Made by a program: the position numbers and the translations under genes. A stretch of 64,000 nucleotides of DNA. Origin: Marasmitruncus massiliensis. GTDB taxonomy: Bacteria > Bacillota > Clostridia > Oscillospirales > Ruminococcaceae. Shown here piece after piece: positions 17,581 through 25,677 of this stretch (position 1 is the first letter of the stretch; every line of letters begins with the position of its first letter). The stretch lies in the NCBI RefSeq assembly GCF_900186535.1, contig NZ_FYDE01000005.1, forward strand, positions 348,895-412,894. Reading direction: 5' to 3'. Under the pieces are notes generated by a model, which saw only the letters and a program-made list of their open reading frames with translations, was not told where the DNA came from and did not search any database.

Positions 17581-17682
17581 ATGAACCAGCTGAAAAAAAT
17601 TGATGTCATTATTGTAGGCAGCGGTCCGGCTGGGCTTGCAGCTGCGATTCGGTTATATAAAAAAGGTATAACCGACAGGTAA
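17581..17682 (+). pseudogene. N-terminal scrap of a second FAD/NAD oxidoreductase (GlpB-like)
   Basis: A 33-codon fragment with GGGAGG upstream encodes IDVIIVGSGPAGLAAAIRLYKKG, the dinucleotide-binding start of an FAD/NAD oxidoreductase. It stops because the sequence jumps into a ParA gene near 17665. In intact loci a GlpB-like subunit follows the GlpA-like one, so this was a two-gene dehydrogenase whose second part was deleted at the junction. Confidence 0.75.
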
Positions 17683-17888
17683 CCGATATGATTCAGCAGA
17701 GCTTTGCTGATAAGGTTCCTATTTTTAAAACCCGCATTCCCCGTTCCATTAAGGTAGCAGAAGCCGTGCTGTACCATCAGACCATCTGTGAATTTATGCC
17801 GGGAAATCCTGCGGCAATCGCCTATGAGCAATTCGTGGACGAACTTCTGTCCAAGGAGCAGGACAAAACTGCGGAAAGGAGCGCATAA
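17669..17888 (+). pseudogene. parA: ParA/Soj ATPase, C-terminal fragment
   Basis: From about 17669 the reading NRQVTDMIQQSF, then PIFKTRIPRSIKVAEA and NPAAIAYEQFVDELL matches the C-terminus of chromosome/plasmid partition ATPases. The Walker motifs are missing. A ParB-like start follows within a few bases, as in Tn1549-type conjugative elements, so this marks one end of a deleted integrative element. Confidence 0.75.
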
Positions 17889-17890
17889 TT

Positions 17891-17950
17891 ATGGCTACAC
17901 CAAAACCGAAAGCCCGTTTTGTGGATTTTGAAAAAATGTTGAGCAGTTGA
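17891..17950 (+). pseudogene. Start of a ParB-like gene (fragment)
   Basis: MATPKPKARFVDFEKMLSS then stop. The Lys-rich start followed by an FxxxEKML segment resembles the N-terminus of ParB-type proteins that follow parA in conjugative elements. The remainder is lost. Assignment rests on position and a short match. Confidence 0.45.
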
Positions 17951-18005
17951 GCCGTAGCAAGGCATTATCAGTGAACCAGCCGCGCCCCAAAATGGGCGCA
18001 TAATG

Positions 18006-18045
18006 AGTGACGCCAACCGCACGTTGGCGTCACTTTCTACTTTTT
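18006..18045 (+). terminator. Strong hairpin AGTGACGCCAAC / GTTGGCGTCACT
   Basis: A perfect 12-base stem with a five-base loop (18006-18034) followed by TTCTACTTTTT. It was probably the terminator of the lost integrative element operon. Confidence 0.75.
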
Positions 18046-18129
18046 GATTTCACTGTTAGCCGGTATCTCCGGCGAGTCATCTTCGAGCTCCGGTAAATTT
18101 TTGAATGGATCTTCGAACTCTTTAAAACT

Positions 18130-19137
18130 TATAGCAATTTAACAATTGAAGGGAAATAGGCATAATAGGAAGAAAAAAGTGGATGAGGGAAAATGATTAG
18201 TCTAGAAGTGCGAAAATTAATTGTCGCAGCACACGACAATGGGATGAAAATTCAAGAGATTTTAAAAACCTTTCAGGTAAAAAAGACAGCCGTATATAAT
18301 TTGTTTCAATTGGTTAAAGAAACGGGCAGCGTAGAGCCCAGACCGCATGCGTACGGCAGAAAACCCGCTTTGAATTCTGAGGGTTTGATGCGTATGGAAC
18401 AATTGATTGACGCTCAGCCGGATATTACGTTTCAGGAGATTAAAGATCAAATGAATTTGCAAATCAGCATTCCGGCAATCAGTAAGATTATCAGCGGTAA
18501 ACTCCATTACCGCTATAAAAAAAGACGATACATGCCAGCGAACGCGAACGTCCGGACGTACAAGCGCGGCGAAAGTTATGGAAAGAGCAACAGCCAAACG
18601 TAGAAGCGTCCAACCTTGTGTTCCTGGACGAGAGCGGTGTAAATACAAACATGACAAGGCATTATGCCCGGGCCAAAGACGGAAGGCGGGCAAACGATCA
18701 TACGCCGCTGAACACAGGCAGAACTACAACAATCGTCTCTTCTGTCCGGACAGACGGAACTACAGTGCCCCTGTTTTTTCCGGTTCGCTTAATGGCAAAA
18801 TTTTTAAGGAATACATTGAACAGCATCTTGCACCAACTCTTCATACAGGAGATATCGTCGTTATGGATAATTTGCGTTCCCATAAAGTAAATGGAATCAA
18901 AGAAGCCATTGAGAAAGTCGGAGCGCATGTCCTTTATCTTCCGCCATACAGTCCCGACTTAAATCCCATTGAACAGATGTGGTCAAAAATCAAAGCACAT
19001 CTTCGTAAAGTAAAAGCTCGCTCTGTTGACGTCCTTTTGAAAGCCTTGCCTGCCGCTTTTGATGCCGTCACCGTTCAGGATATTCTCGGCTGATTTTATC
19101 TCGACGGTTATTCCTGTTTATAAATTAAGATGCTATA
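18130..19137 (+). mobile_element. IS630-family insertion sequence, decayed
   Basis: The element is bounded by imperfect inverted ends beginning TATAGCA (18130-18136 and the inverse TGCTATA at 19131-19137), each starting with TA as expected for IS630/mariner-type target duplication. It encloses a broken transposase. The small membrane protein gene starts at the right boundary. Confidence 0.65.
18193..19120 (+). pseudogene. IS630 transposase with several frame breaks
   Basis: Frame 1 (18193-18603) holds the HTH half (VRKLIVAAHDNGMKIQEIL, PRPHAYGRKPALN). The frame then changes near 18540. A second frame carries [19 protein letters not shown], the first catalytic Asp region. A third, from about 18775, carries [23 protein letters not shown] (second Asp) and [19 protein letters not shown] (the Glu). 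The final Trp codon is TGA. IS630 members may use one programmed frameshift, but two shifts plus a stop indicate inactivation. Confidence 0.85.
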
Positions 19138-19433
19138 TGGTAGCACTTTTATATCAATTAGCTATTTGCTTTATTGTATTATTACTACTTCTTTGGGATT
19201 GGAGAAAAAATAAGAATGTATTAAAAAATGGAAGAATCTATACTGCAACTGTGGTTGGGCATAAATCATTATATCGTTTTCCAGTTGTACAGTTTTACGT
19301 AAAGGATTCTTTGATAGAACAAACCGTTACATGCGGACTCACTTTTAAAAGAATACCCTGCGGTAAAAGTTTAGATGTATATTATTGGGAAAAGATACCG
19401 GATATTGTTATTGTTGAAAATTCTCACGCATAG
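19137..19433 (+). CDS. Small membrane protein, DUF3592-like
   Basis: A 98-residue protein with one N-terminal membrane helix (LAICFIVLLLLLWDW) followed by a small extracytoplasmic or cytoplasmic beta domain: RIYTATVVGHKSL, FPVVQFYVKD and a late LDVYYWEKIPD. This order resembles DUF3592 proteins. The start codon lies exactly at the IS630 right end, so the original start may have been upstream and the gene may be truncated. Function unknown. Confidence 0.5.
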   Translation: MVALLYQLAICFIVLLLLLWDWRKNKNVLKNGRIYTATVVGHKSLYRFPVVQFYVKDSLIEQTVTCGLTFKRIPCGKSLDVYYWEKIPDIVIVENSHA

Positions 19434-19702
19434 ACAAAATCAATTTTTGGAATTTGCTTGTGTCTTATTCTTGCTTTGCTAGAAATAATGAATTATATAT
19501 TTTCACATTGATTGCAATGTGCAATAAGATCCGGTTGCATTCCAATACTGTTCAAATGGACTCTATCACGGCAAATCTTGTGGCACATCCATTGCCACTC
19601 ACCTGTGGATGAGCAGACCATCGTTGATAAAGTCTTATTGAAAAATATTAAAAGCGATTTTGTATTAAATAATTTATGCTATAGTATATAGGGGCTGATA
19701 TA

Positions 19703-19890
19703 ATGGAAAACAATAATGAAAAGCTAGCAGTTGTCATTTGTAGACAACCTAGGAGTATACCAAAAGGTGAAATCCTGGTAGAGGAAATTCAAGGAATTCA
19801 TTGGGACAATATTTCTGGTGGTGTGAAAAGCCGACAAGGTGCTTATAATTTGTATGGATATATCTCATACGAGTTGGCTGTAAAATTAGG
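19703..19890 (+). pseudogene. Hypothetical protein, 5' part, split by IS481
   Basis: An AGGGG site and ATG start a protein MENNNEKLAVVICRQPRSIP ... YGYISYELAVKLG. The reading then runs into the IS481 end at about 19891. A plausible continuation appears on the other side of the IS (20911-21070). I do not recognise the family. Confidence 0.5.
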
Positions 19891-20852
19891 TGTACAGTCC
19901 CAGATTGAGATGGGACGGGTCAAAGTGGAAGAGATCAGGGTTTTCAGCCCATGATTTTACAATAAACTCATAGGGAGTCAGACCGCGAATAGTTTTTAGG
20001 CGTTTAGCAAAATTATAGGCGGCAATAAAAATGTCCAGATGCTTTTGAAGCTCGTCACCAGTCTCATAGTAATAGCGGTTGACCGTTGCATCCTTTATGG
20101 TACGATTCATGCGCTCAACCTGACCATTCGTCCACGGATGATTGGGCTTGGTAAGCCGGTGTTCAATGCCGTTTGCCCAGCAAATTTGGTCGAAAGGATG
20201 CCCACGAAGCATGTCAGTTGCACCGTTACGGTTCTTTGGAAGATCAGCGAATTGAATGCCATTGTCTGTCAGAATAGTGTGGATGCGATAAGGCACAGCT
20301 TCGATTAAGGGCTTCCAAGAAACCCTTTGCCGACTTCATTGTAGCTCTATCATATAGTTTCGCCATTGCAAACTTTGAAGTGCGGTCTATTGCCACGAAA
20401 AGGTGGAGTTTCCCCTGTTCCATCCGGAGTTCTGTGATATCGATGTGGAAAAAGCCGATGGGGTATTCCTTGAACTTTTTCTTGGGTTCGATTTCCTTTT
20501 TCAGATCAGGCAGACGACTGATGTCATGCCGCTTGAGGCAACGATGCAATGAAGATCGGGTCAAATGAGGTATGGGTTCTTCAAGCGCATACAGGCAGTC
20601 GTCCAGTGGCAGCAAGGTATGCTTGCGAAAGGCAACGATGAGTGCCTCTTCCTCTTTGGTCAAAATAGTGGAAGAAGGTACTTTGGGTCCCATCCGCAGG
20701 TCGCTTGCACTGTCGCGTTTTCGCCATTTGGCAACCGTCTTCGGATTGATGCCATATCGAGTTGCCAACGTCCTTAAACTCTCTTGACTATTTTGTATTG
20801 CTCGGCGGGTTGTCTCTGTCGTTCGGGCGCTCCCGTGTAATATTTGTCCCAC
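19886..20852 (-). pseudogene. IS481-family transposase, one frameshift
   Basis: Read on the minus strand from 20852 the N-terminal part has an HTH (LRTLATRYGINPKTVAKWRK) and the first DDE segment (FFHIDITELRMEQGKLHLFVAID). Near 20290 the frame shifts; the C-terminal part then gives ILTDNGIQFADL (second Asp), PWTNGQVERMNRTIKDA (Glu) and the usual TPYEFI ending. One indel separates otherwise complete halves, so the copy is recent but inactive unless the base is a sequencing error. Confidence 0.88.
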
Positions 20853-20910
20853 AGTATTTCCGTCTCCTCTCTGTTTGGCTTTGTACCATTATACCATGGG
20901 ACCGTAGACA
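19891..20910 (-). mobile_element. IS481-family insertion sequence
   Basis: The transposase is flanked by imperfect terminal repeats. The left end begins TGTACAGTCCCAGATTGAG and the inverse of the right end begins TGTCTACGGTCCCATGG. Flanking plus-strand reading frames on both sides look like parts of one small gene. A clean target duplication is not visible to me, so ends may be off by a few bases. Confidence 0.7.
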
Positions 20911-21070
20911 TTATGGAAAGGATGTTAAAATTTGTATTTGCTTTTCAGATAATAAAGATGAGCACTATAATGGCTATTCTTACTTAGAAAGTCTGGCAGG
21001 AGAAAAGCCAGAATCCATTATTTTACAAAACAGACCAAATGGACAACCTCCTTGCACAAAAAAATACTAG
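20911..21070 (+). pseudogene. Hypothetical protein, 3' part, split by IS481
   Basis: Just outside the IS481 right end a frame reads YGKDVKICICFSDNKDEHYNG and ends PNGQPPCTKKY-stop. No start codon suits it, and it complements the orphan 5' piece at 19703-19890, giving together a protein of roughly 115 residues. Family unknown. Confidence 0.45.
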
Positions 21071-21160
21071 TAGCGTATTAAAGTCGCAATAACCATATAT
21101 TTTATCCGAAAATGAAGAGCTCCACATATATACGTTTTAATTTTAAAAGGGGCTTACCGC

Positions 21161-21730
21161 TCATTTTATAAGGAGGAGTGGTATGGGCGATATAATGGCA
21201 CCCGAACAGCGAAAAAAGACTATGAGCCATATAAAAAGGAAAGACACCAGTATCTTTCTGAACCAATATTTACTGTTTTGGTAGCCTGGATTAAGCTTTA
21301 TCTGTCTTTCTCGGTAATTCATTTCATCCTTATGCTCTTGAATTAAATGGTCGGGATCCCTCAGTTGTAAAGGTACGATTATAGAATTACGGATTGCTTG
21401 TATAAGTGCTTTGGACTTTTCCGAATAAATATATAGCGAGTCCTTAGAAAGTAATTCGGTATCTGACAGAGTTTTCACATCTTTTGAAATTTGGATAGCG
21501 TAACCAGAAACGTGTTTCTTGTTTTCTTTTGTAAGCGCGGGAAGAGGGATTTTTTGTACTTCCTTCCCTGCACGAAGTTTTGCCCAAAATCCGGCAGGAG
21601 GCACAGGTATTCCTGCTGCAATACACCTTTTCCTTAAGGCCACATCTGATATACCATACCTTTTGGAAACAATCGTCATCGGCTCTGACCAAACTTCATT
21701 ATAAAGCTTTTCGCGTTCCTCTATTGTCAT
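21161..21730 (-). CDS. HTH-containing conserved hypothetical protein, 3' end replaced
   Basis: From the ATG at 21730 the protein begins MTIEEREKLYNEVWSEPMTI then SKRYGISDVALRKRC and PVPPAGFWAKLRAGKEVQK. This is a widespread but uncharacterised domain with an HTH and a PVPPxGYWAK motif. After about residue 160 the frame runs antisense into the start of a vsr gene, so the natural C-terminus is lost. Two longer upstream starts exist but have no support. I regard it as a truncated gene. Confidence 0.6.
   Translation of the reverse strand: MTIEEREKLYNEVWSEPMTIVSKRYGISDVALRKRCIAAGIPVPPAGFWAKLRAGKEVQKIPLPALTKENKKHVSGYAIQISKDVKTLSDTELLSKDSLYIYSEKSKALIQAIRNSIIVPLQLRDPDHLIQEHKDEMNYRERQIKLNPGYQNSKYWFRKILVSFLFIWLIVFFRCSGAIISPIPLLLIK
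21183..21284 (+). pseudogene. vsr: Vsr mismatch endonuclease, N-terminal fragment
   Basis: GGAGG then ATG encode MGDIMAPEQRKKTMSHIKRK DT, matching the conserved start of very-short-patch-repair endonucleases (PEQR-x(3)-M-x-x-I-x-x-KDT). After about 22 codons the frame leaves the family and stops at 21284, where it meets the truncated HTH gene on the other strand. vsr genes normally sit beside DNA cytosine methyltransferases; none remains here. Confidence 0.7.
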
Positions 21731-21852
21731 TATTCTCACCTCAAACAAAAGTATATTATAAACTTGCTCTACTAGAAATAATTTCAGTATTACATCATCT
21801 CCTATCCTTAAAACCAAAGGACAGATTTTATAGCAATCCATATCTACATGAA

Positions 21853-21916
21853 AACCGTCGCTTGTATGTAAGCGACGGTTACTCTTTGTATAAAAACCAC
21901 TGGATGTGCCAGTGGT
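21853..21916. repeat. IS200/IS605 left-end hairpins
   Basis: Two perfect stems, AACCGTCGCTT / AAGCGACGGTT (21853-21880) and ACCACTGG / CCAGTGGT (21896-21916), lie upstream of tnpA. Subterminal hairpins of this type are recognised by the Y1 transposase at single-stranded ends. The second hairpin recurs at 34038-34057. Confidence 0.65.
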
Positions 21917-22018
21917 ACGAAAAAAGCTATAGCGATGAAAATATAAAAAAACTCCTTTTGATATAATAAAGATGCGGTCTGCCAACTGTACCAACATATC
22001 AAAAGGAGGACATTCAAG

Positions 22019-22392
22019 ATGAATGACACCAACAGTTCAGCACATACAAAATGGAACTGCAAATACCATATAGTGTTTGCCCCCAAATACCGTAGGAAGC
22101 TTTTCTATGGAGAGATGAAAGCAGAAATAGGGAAAATACTGCGAGAGTTGTGCAACTGGAAGCAAGTAAACATTGTGGAAGCAGAGGTGTGTCCTGATCA
22201 TATTCACATGCTTGTAGAAATCCCCCCTAAAATGAGCGTGTCGAGTTTCGTGGGGTTTCTCAAAGGAAAGAGCAGTCTAATCATACACGAACGACATGGG
22301 AATTTGAAATACAAGCATGGAAACAGAAGCTTTTAGTGCAGAGGGTACTATGAGTGTTATATATTAGGAAAACCGACAAACCGTTCAAGCGG
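22019..22392 (+). pseudogene. tnpA: IS200/IS605 TnpA (Y1 transposase), stop in C-terminal part
   Basis: GGAGG precedes the ATG. The protein carries KYHIVFAPKYRRK, the HUH motif in CPDHIHMLVEIPP and SVSSFVGFLKGKSS. At 22334-22336 a TAG replaces the Trp of the usual (N)FW-CRGYYV motif, and the frame continues CRGYYECYILGK for some 18 codons. The catalytic Tyr helix lies after the stop and is then cut by the junction near 22395, so the copy is inactive. Confidence 0.85.
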
Positions 22393-22397
22393 TGAGC

Positions 22398-22860
22398 TTA
22401 TCCCACCTGTAAATGCGAGTTGACTTCGATATACTCGATAATGCGGCGAAGCTCGTCGGCAAACTTAAACCTTATGCTAATGTCGCCGCCCTCGTATACC
22501 TTGATATGGTCAACCAGTTCAATCAGTATTTCCCTTGTCAGCTTGTCGATGTTTTCATATTTTCGGAAAGTAGTCAAAAAAGGATTTTCAATGTCAATAC
22601 CGTTTTCCAATTCATCCCGTTCTGTTTTCAAGTTGGCAATAACTGCGCTGATGGCTTCATTTTACTGCTCGTAATTTTCGCTCATGTGGCGGTAATCGTT
22701 GTGCGTAATGCTGCCATCTTTCCAGTCCTGATAGAGAGATTGCTTATATCGCATGATTTTAGCAAGCTCTTTTTCTTTTGCGGCAATCAATTCATTCAGC
22801 CGTACAGACTGGCTCTTTTTAAGCGGAGCCAGATTAATTTGGGAAACGATAGCGGAGTAG
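22398..22860 (-). pseudogene. Serine recombinase (TndX/DUF4368 type), C-terminal remnant
   Basis: On the minus strand the reading SYSAIVSQINLAPLKKSQS... leads through QSLYQDWKDGSITHNDY to a TAA after ENYEQ, then continues in the same frame ENGIDIENPFLTTFRKYENI, LTREILIELVDHIKVYEGGD and RIIEYIEVN. This is the coiled-coil tail and DUF4368 end of recombinases from Tn4451/Tn1549-type elements. The catalytic part is missing. Together with the ParA scrap it shows a former conjugative element in this region. Confidence 0.8.
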
Positions 22861-22905
22861 CTAACCGCAATACAGTAAGTATAGCAATCGCGAGGAGTGT
22901 ATCAT

Positions 22906-23427
22906 ATGAAAAAAGCACTCGGCAAGCTCAACCGAGCGTATATTCTTCTGCTCATCCTGATGGCCTCCGCTGTGACGCTTCTGGGGATCTACCAGGTTTT
23001 GGCTCGCTATGTGTTCAAGTGGCCCATCTTCTGGACGGAGGAGGTCATTCGCTATGTCTATATCGCAACCGTCATGCTGGGCATCAACTTTGCGGCCAAA
23101 ACCGAAGCGTACACGGCTATCACGCTCGTCAGTGATTCCATCGCGCGGCGTTCCAAGACTGGCTACAAGGTTCTCAAGCTGATCCATCATCTGGTCCAGC
23201 TAATCTTTTTCGCGCTGCTGATGTACTGGGGCGCCCGCCTGGCTATCCACGCGGGCAATCAGAATCAGTTTTCATCGGCTGTTAAGATTCCCTTTGTTCT
23301 TGTTTATCTGCCGATACCTATCGGCGGACTCATGGGAGTCGCGGATGCAGTTGAGAAAATTATCATGCTCTTCCAAGCGCGACCGCCGCAGGAACACACC
23401 GGATCTGAGGAGGTGCATGTCGTATGA
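22906..23427 (+). CDS. dctQ: TRAP transporter small permease (DctQ), second system
   Basis: A 173-residue four-helix membrane protein with the DctQ motif ARYVFKWPIFWTEEVIRYVYI and NFAAKTEAYTAITL. GCGAGGAG lies seven bases before this ATG; an in-frame GTG nine bases upstream overlaps the binding site. It is the first visible gene of the second TRAP operon; no DctP gene is visible nearby, so the binding protein was lost at the 22.86 kb junction or lies elsewhere. Confidence 0.92.
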   Translation: MKKALGKLNRAYILLLILMASAVTLLGIYQVLARYVFKWPIFWTEEVIRYVYIATVMLGINFAAKTEAYTAITLVSDSIARRSKTGYKVLKLIHHLVQLIFFALLMYWGARLAIHAGNQNQFSSAVKIPFVLVYLPIPIGGLMGVADAVEKIIMLFQARPPQEHTGSEEVHVV

Positions 23428-24701
23428 CCGTCGCATCCATTATTATGATTGTCTCACTTCTTGTACTGATGATTCTCGGTTTTCCGATTGCCGTAAGCCT
23501 TGGCCTTTCGTCAATACTGGCCTTGCTGGTGGACGGCAAGATTTCGCTCATCGCTTTCCCGCAGCGGCTGTTCGTCGGTATCGACTCCTTCCCGCTCCTA
23601 GCCGTCATTTTCTTCCTCATCGCGGGAGAACTGATGCTGCAAGGCGGTATCTCCAAGCGCCTGGTCAATTTGGCTTCCTGTTTCCTCTCCGGTATCCGCG
23701 GAAGCCTTGCACTCATCTCGTTCGTGACCTGCGCCTTTTTCGGCGCACTGTCCGGATCGGCGCTTGCAACCACCGCGGCAATCGGCAATGTTATGTATCC
23801 CGAGATGCTCAAGGACGGCAGCTACGACAAGAAGTTCGCGCTGTCCATCCAGTCGGTTGGTGGTACGCTGGGCACGATGATTCCCCCCTCGACGCCGTTG
23901 ATCCTCTACGGCATCCTGACCAGCGCCTCTATTGGCAATCTGTTTTTGGGCACCATTATCCCCGGTATCCTCATGTGTCTCCTTTACTGCGGCGTGGGAT
24001 ATATTATCATCCGTAAGCGCGGCATGGCCACGAACATGCGCAAGTTTGAAAAGGGCATATTGTTCGCGCTAAAAGACGGCATATGGGCGCTGCTCACCCC
24101 CGTCATCATCCTGGGGGGAATCTACACCGGTATCTTCTCGCCGACCGAATCAGCGGCTGTCGCGTGTCTCTACGCGTTGATTATTGGGCTGTTTGTATAC
24201 AAGGAGCTGAACATTAAGACTTTGTATAAGGCCATGTACAACGCGACGTTGGGCAGTGTATCCATCATGTTCCTCATCGCCGCAGCCCAAGTATTCGGCT
24301 GGGTGCTGACGGTACAGGGGCTGCCCCAGGCGCTGACCTCATATCTGGTGAGCGTCATCCAGAACAAGTACACCTTTCTGCTGCTGGTTAACCTGATCTT
24401 CATAATAGCCGGGATGTTTATGGATGTCGGCACGATTATCCTTCTCGTCATCCCGCTGCTGTTCCCCACCGCCATACAACTCGGCATCAACCCGGTTCAT
24501 TTCGGCGTCATCGCGACCATTAACCTGTCGCTCGGCAACGTCACACCGCCCTTCGGCACCTGTCTTTTCGTTGCCGCAGGTATTGACAAAAGCGTGAAAC
24601 TGGAGGCAATTTACAAAGAGGTTATTCCCTTCTGCCTCATCGGCATTGTGGGTATTCTCATTACTACCTTTGTACCGTTTATATCCACGTGGATGATTTG
24701 A
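23424..24701 (+). CDS. dctM: TRAP transporter large permease (DctM), second system
   Basis: A 425-residue polytopic DctM protein overlapping dctQ by ATGA. Signature blocks are FFLIAGELMLQGGIS, FFGALSGSALATTA, TMIPPSTPLI, FSPTESAAVACLYALIIGLFV and NLSLGNVTPPFGTC. Normal length. The downstream tautomerase, DUF6282 and lactonase-like genes follow closely and suggest import of a cyclic or unsaturated acid, though this is inference. Confidence 0.94.
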   Translation: MTVASIIMIVSLLVLMILGFPIAVSLGLSSILALLVDGKISLIAFPQRLFVGIDSFPLLAVIFFLIAGELMLQGGISKRLVNLASCFLSGIRGSLALISFVTCAFFGALSGSALATTAAIGNVMYPEMLKDGSYDKKFALSIQSVGGTLGTMIPPSTPLILYGILTSASIGNLFLGTIIPGILMCLLYCGVGYIIIRKRGMATNMRKFEKGILFALKDGIWALLTPVIILGGIYTGIFSPTESAAVACLYALIIGLFVYKELNIKTLYKAMYNATLGSVSIMFLIAAAQVFGWVLTVQGLPQALTSYLVSVIQNKYTFLLLVNLIFIIAGMFMDVGTIILLVIPLLFPTAIQLGINPVHFGVIATINLSLGNVTPPFGTCLFVAAGIDKSVKLEAIYKEVIPFCLIGIVGILITTFVPFISTWMI

Positions 24702-24731
24702 AAATTTTATGTATTATATGAAGGAGATAAC

Positions 24732-25178
24732 ATGCCAAGAACAACCATTGAAATATTGGAAGGCCGCTCACTGGAACAAAAAAGAGCGCTTGTGAAGCAG
24801 ATTGGTCTGTCGGTTTCGGAGTGCTTTCATGTGCCGACGACGGCCGCCCTGGTACGTATTGTAGAGGTGAAATTCGAGGATTTCGGATCTGATTGTGAGC
24901 TGCGTTGTGACACATCTTTGCGCGAGGGCAAGCCTGCGTATGGACGCATACTCGAGCCCAGAATTACCGTGCAGTTCTTTGAGGGACACCCGTTCGAGGA
25001 AAAGCGTGCACTTGTGAAGGTTATGGCGGAGCGGGTCGCGAAAATTCTTGAGCTTCCATTGGAGGATGTGAAGATCTTCCTTTTGGAAATGAAGTACGAT
25101 CAGATGGCCACAGGCGGTTTGTTTGCCTCCGAGGATCCGAAGGCTGCATCTTACACCTACACCATGGGTAACAATTAG
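24732..25178 (+). CDS. Fused double 4-oxalocrotonate tautomerase-like protein (A)
   Basis: A 148-residue protein with two 4-OT-type beta-alpha-beta units. Unit 1 starts MPRTTIEILEGRSLEQKRAL, keeping the Pro that becomes N-terminal after Met removal (catalytic base) and the EGR Arg. Unit 2 begins at about residue 76, PRITVQFFEGHPFEEKRALV, where the Pro is internal and Arg is replaced by His. Normal 4-OT proteins have about 62 residues, so this is a fusion with a long linker. The family tautomerises or dehalogenates unsaturated keto acids. A paralogue follows after 14 bases. Confidence 0.85.
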   Translation: MPRTTIEILEGRSLEQKRALVKQIGLSVSECFHVPTTAALVRIVEVKFEDFGSDCELRCDTSLREGKPAYGRILEPRITVQFFEGHPFEEKRALVKVMAERVAKILELPLEDVKIFLLEMKYDQMATGGLFASEDPKAASYTYTMGNN

Positions 25179-25192
25179 AGGAGGATATTCAT

Positions 25193-25603
25193 ATGCCAAG
25201 AATCACTGTGGAAATGTTGGAAGGCCGCACGATGGAGCAGAAGCGCGCACTCGCCAAGGAGATCTGCGATGCGGTGGCTGAGATCTTTAAGCTGCCCACA
25301 AGCGGGGTAGCCGTGCGCCTCATGGATGTGAGCTTTGAGGACTTTGCGTGCGGGTCGGAGCTTTACTGTGACACATCTCTACGCGAGGGCAAGCCCGTGT
25401 ACGGCGGCGGGGCGGATCCCCGCATCACCACTCAGTTCTTCGAGGGCCGTTCCATCGAGGAAAAACGCGCGCTTGTCAAGCGCTTAACCGAAATAACTGC
25501 CAAGATCCTTTGTATCCCTCCCGATAAAATCAAAATCTTCCTGCATGAGATGAAGGACGACCAGTTCTCGATTGGCGGTACTTTGCACTGCGATGCGAAG
25601 TAA
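25193..25603 (+). CDS. Fused double 4-oxalocrotonate tautomerase-like protein (B)
   Basis: A 136-residue paralogue of the preceding gene, beginning MPRITVEMLEGRTMEQKRAL and with unit 2 at about residue 75, PRITTQFFEGRSIEEKRALV. Both units keep the EGR motif here. The linker CDTSLREGKP is shared with protein A. Adjacent paralogues of this kind could form a mixed oligomer, as the alpha/beta subunits of trans-3-chloroacrylate dehalogenase do, but that is analogy. AGGAGG precedes the ATG. Confidence 0.85.
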   Translation: MPRITVEMLEGRTMEQKRALAKEICDAVAEIFKLPTSGVAVRLMDVSFEDFACGSELYCDTSLREGKPVYGGGADPRITTQFFEGRSIEEKRALVKRLTEITAKILCIPPDKIKIFLHEMKDDQFSIGGTLHCDAK

Positions 25604-25677
25604 CACAATTTCGCAATGAAGGCCATGAATGCACGGGCATTTCCATGGCAACAAAAAGCAAAGGGGATTGTATACTC

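Noticed and set aside
25193-25603. Second 4-OT-like gene as an assembly duplicate of the first
   Set aside because: The two genes differ throughout at the protein level, so they are true paralogues rather than a repeated read.
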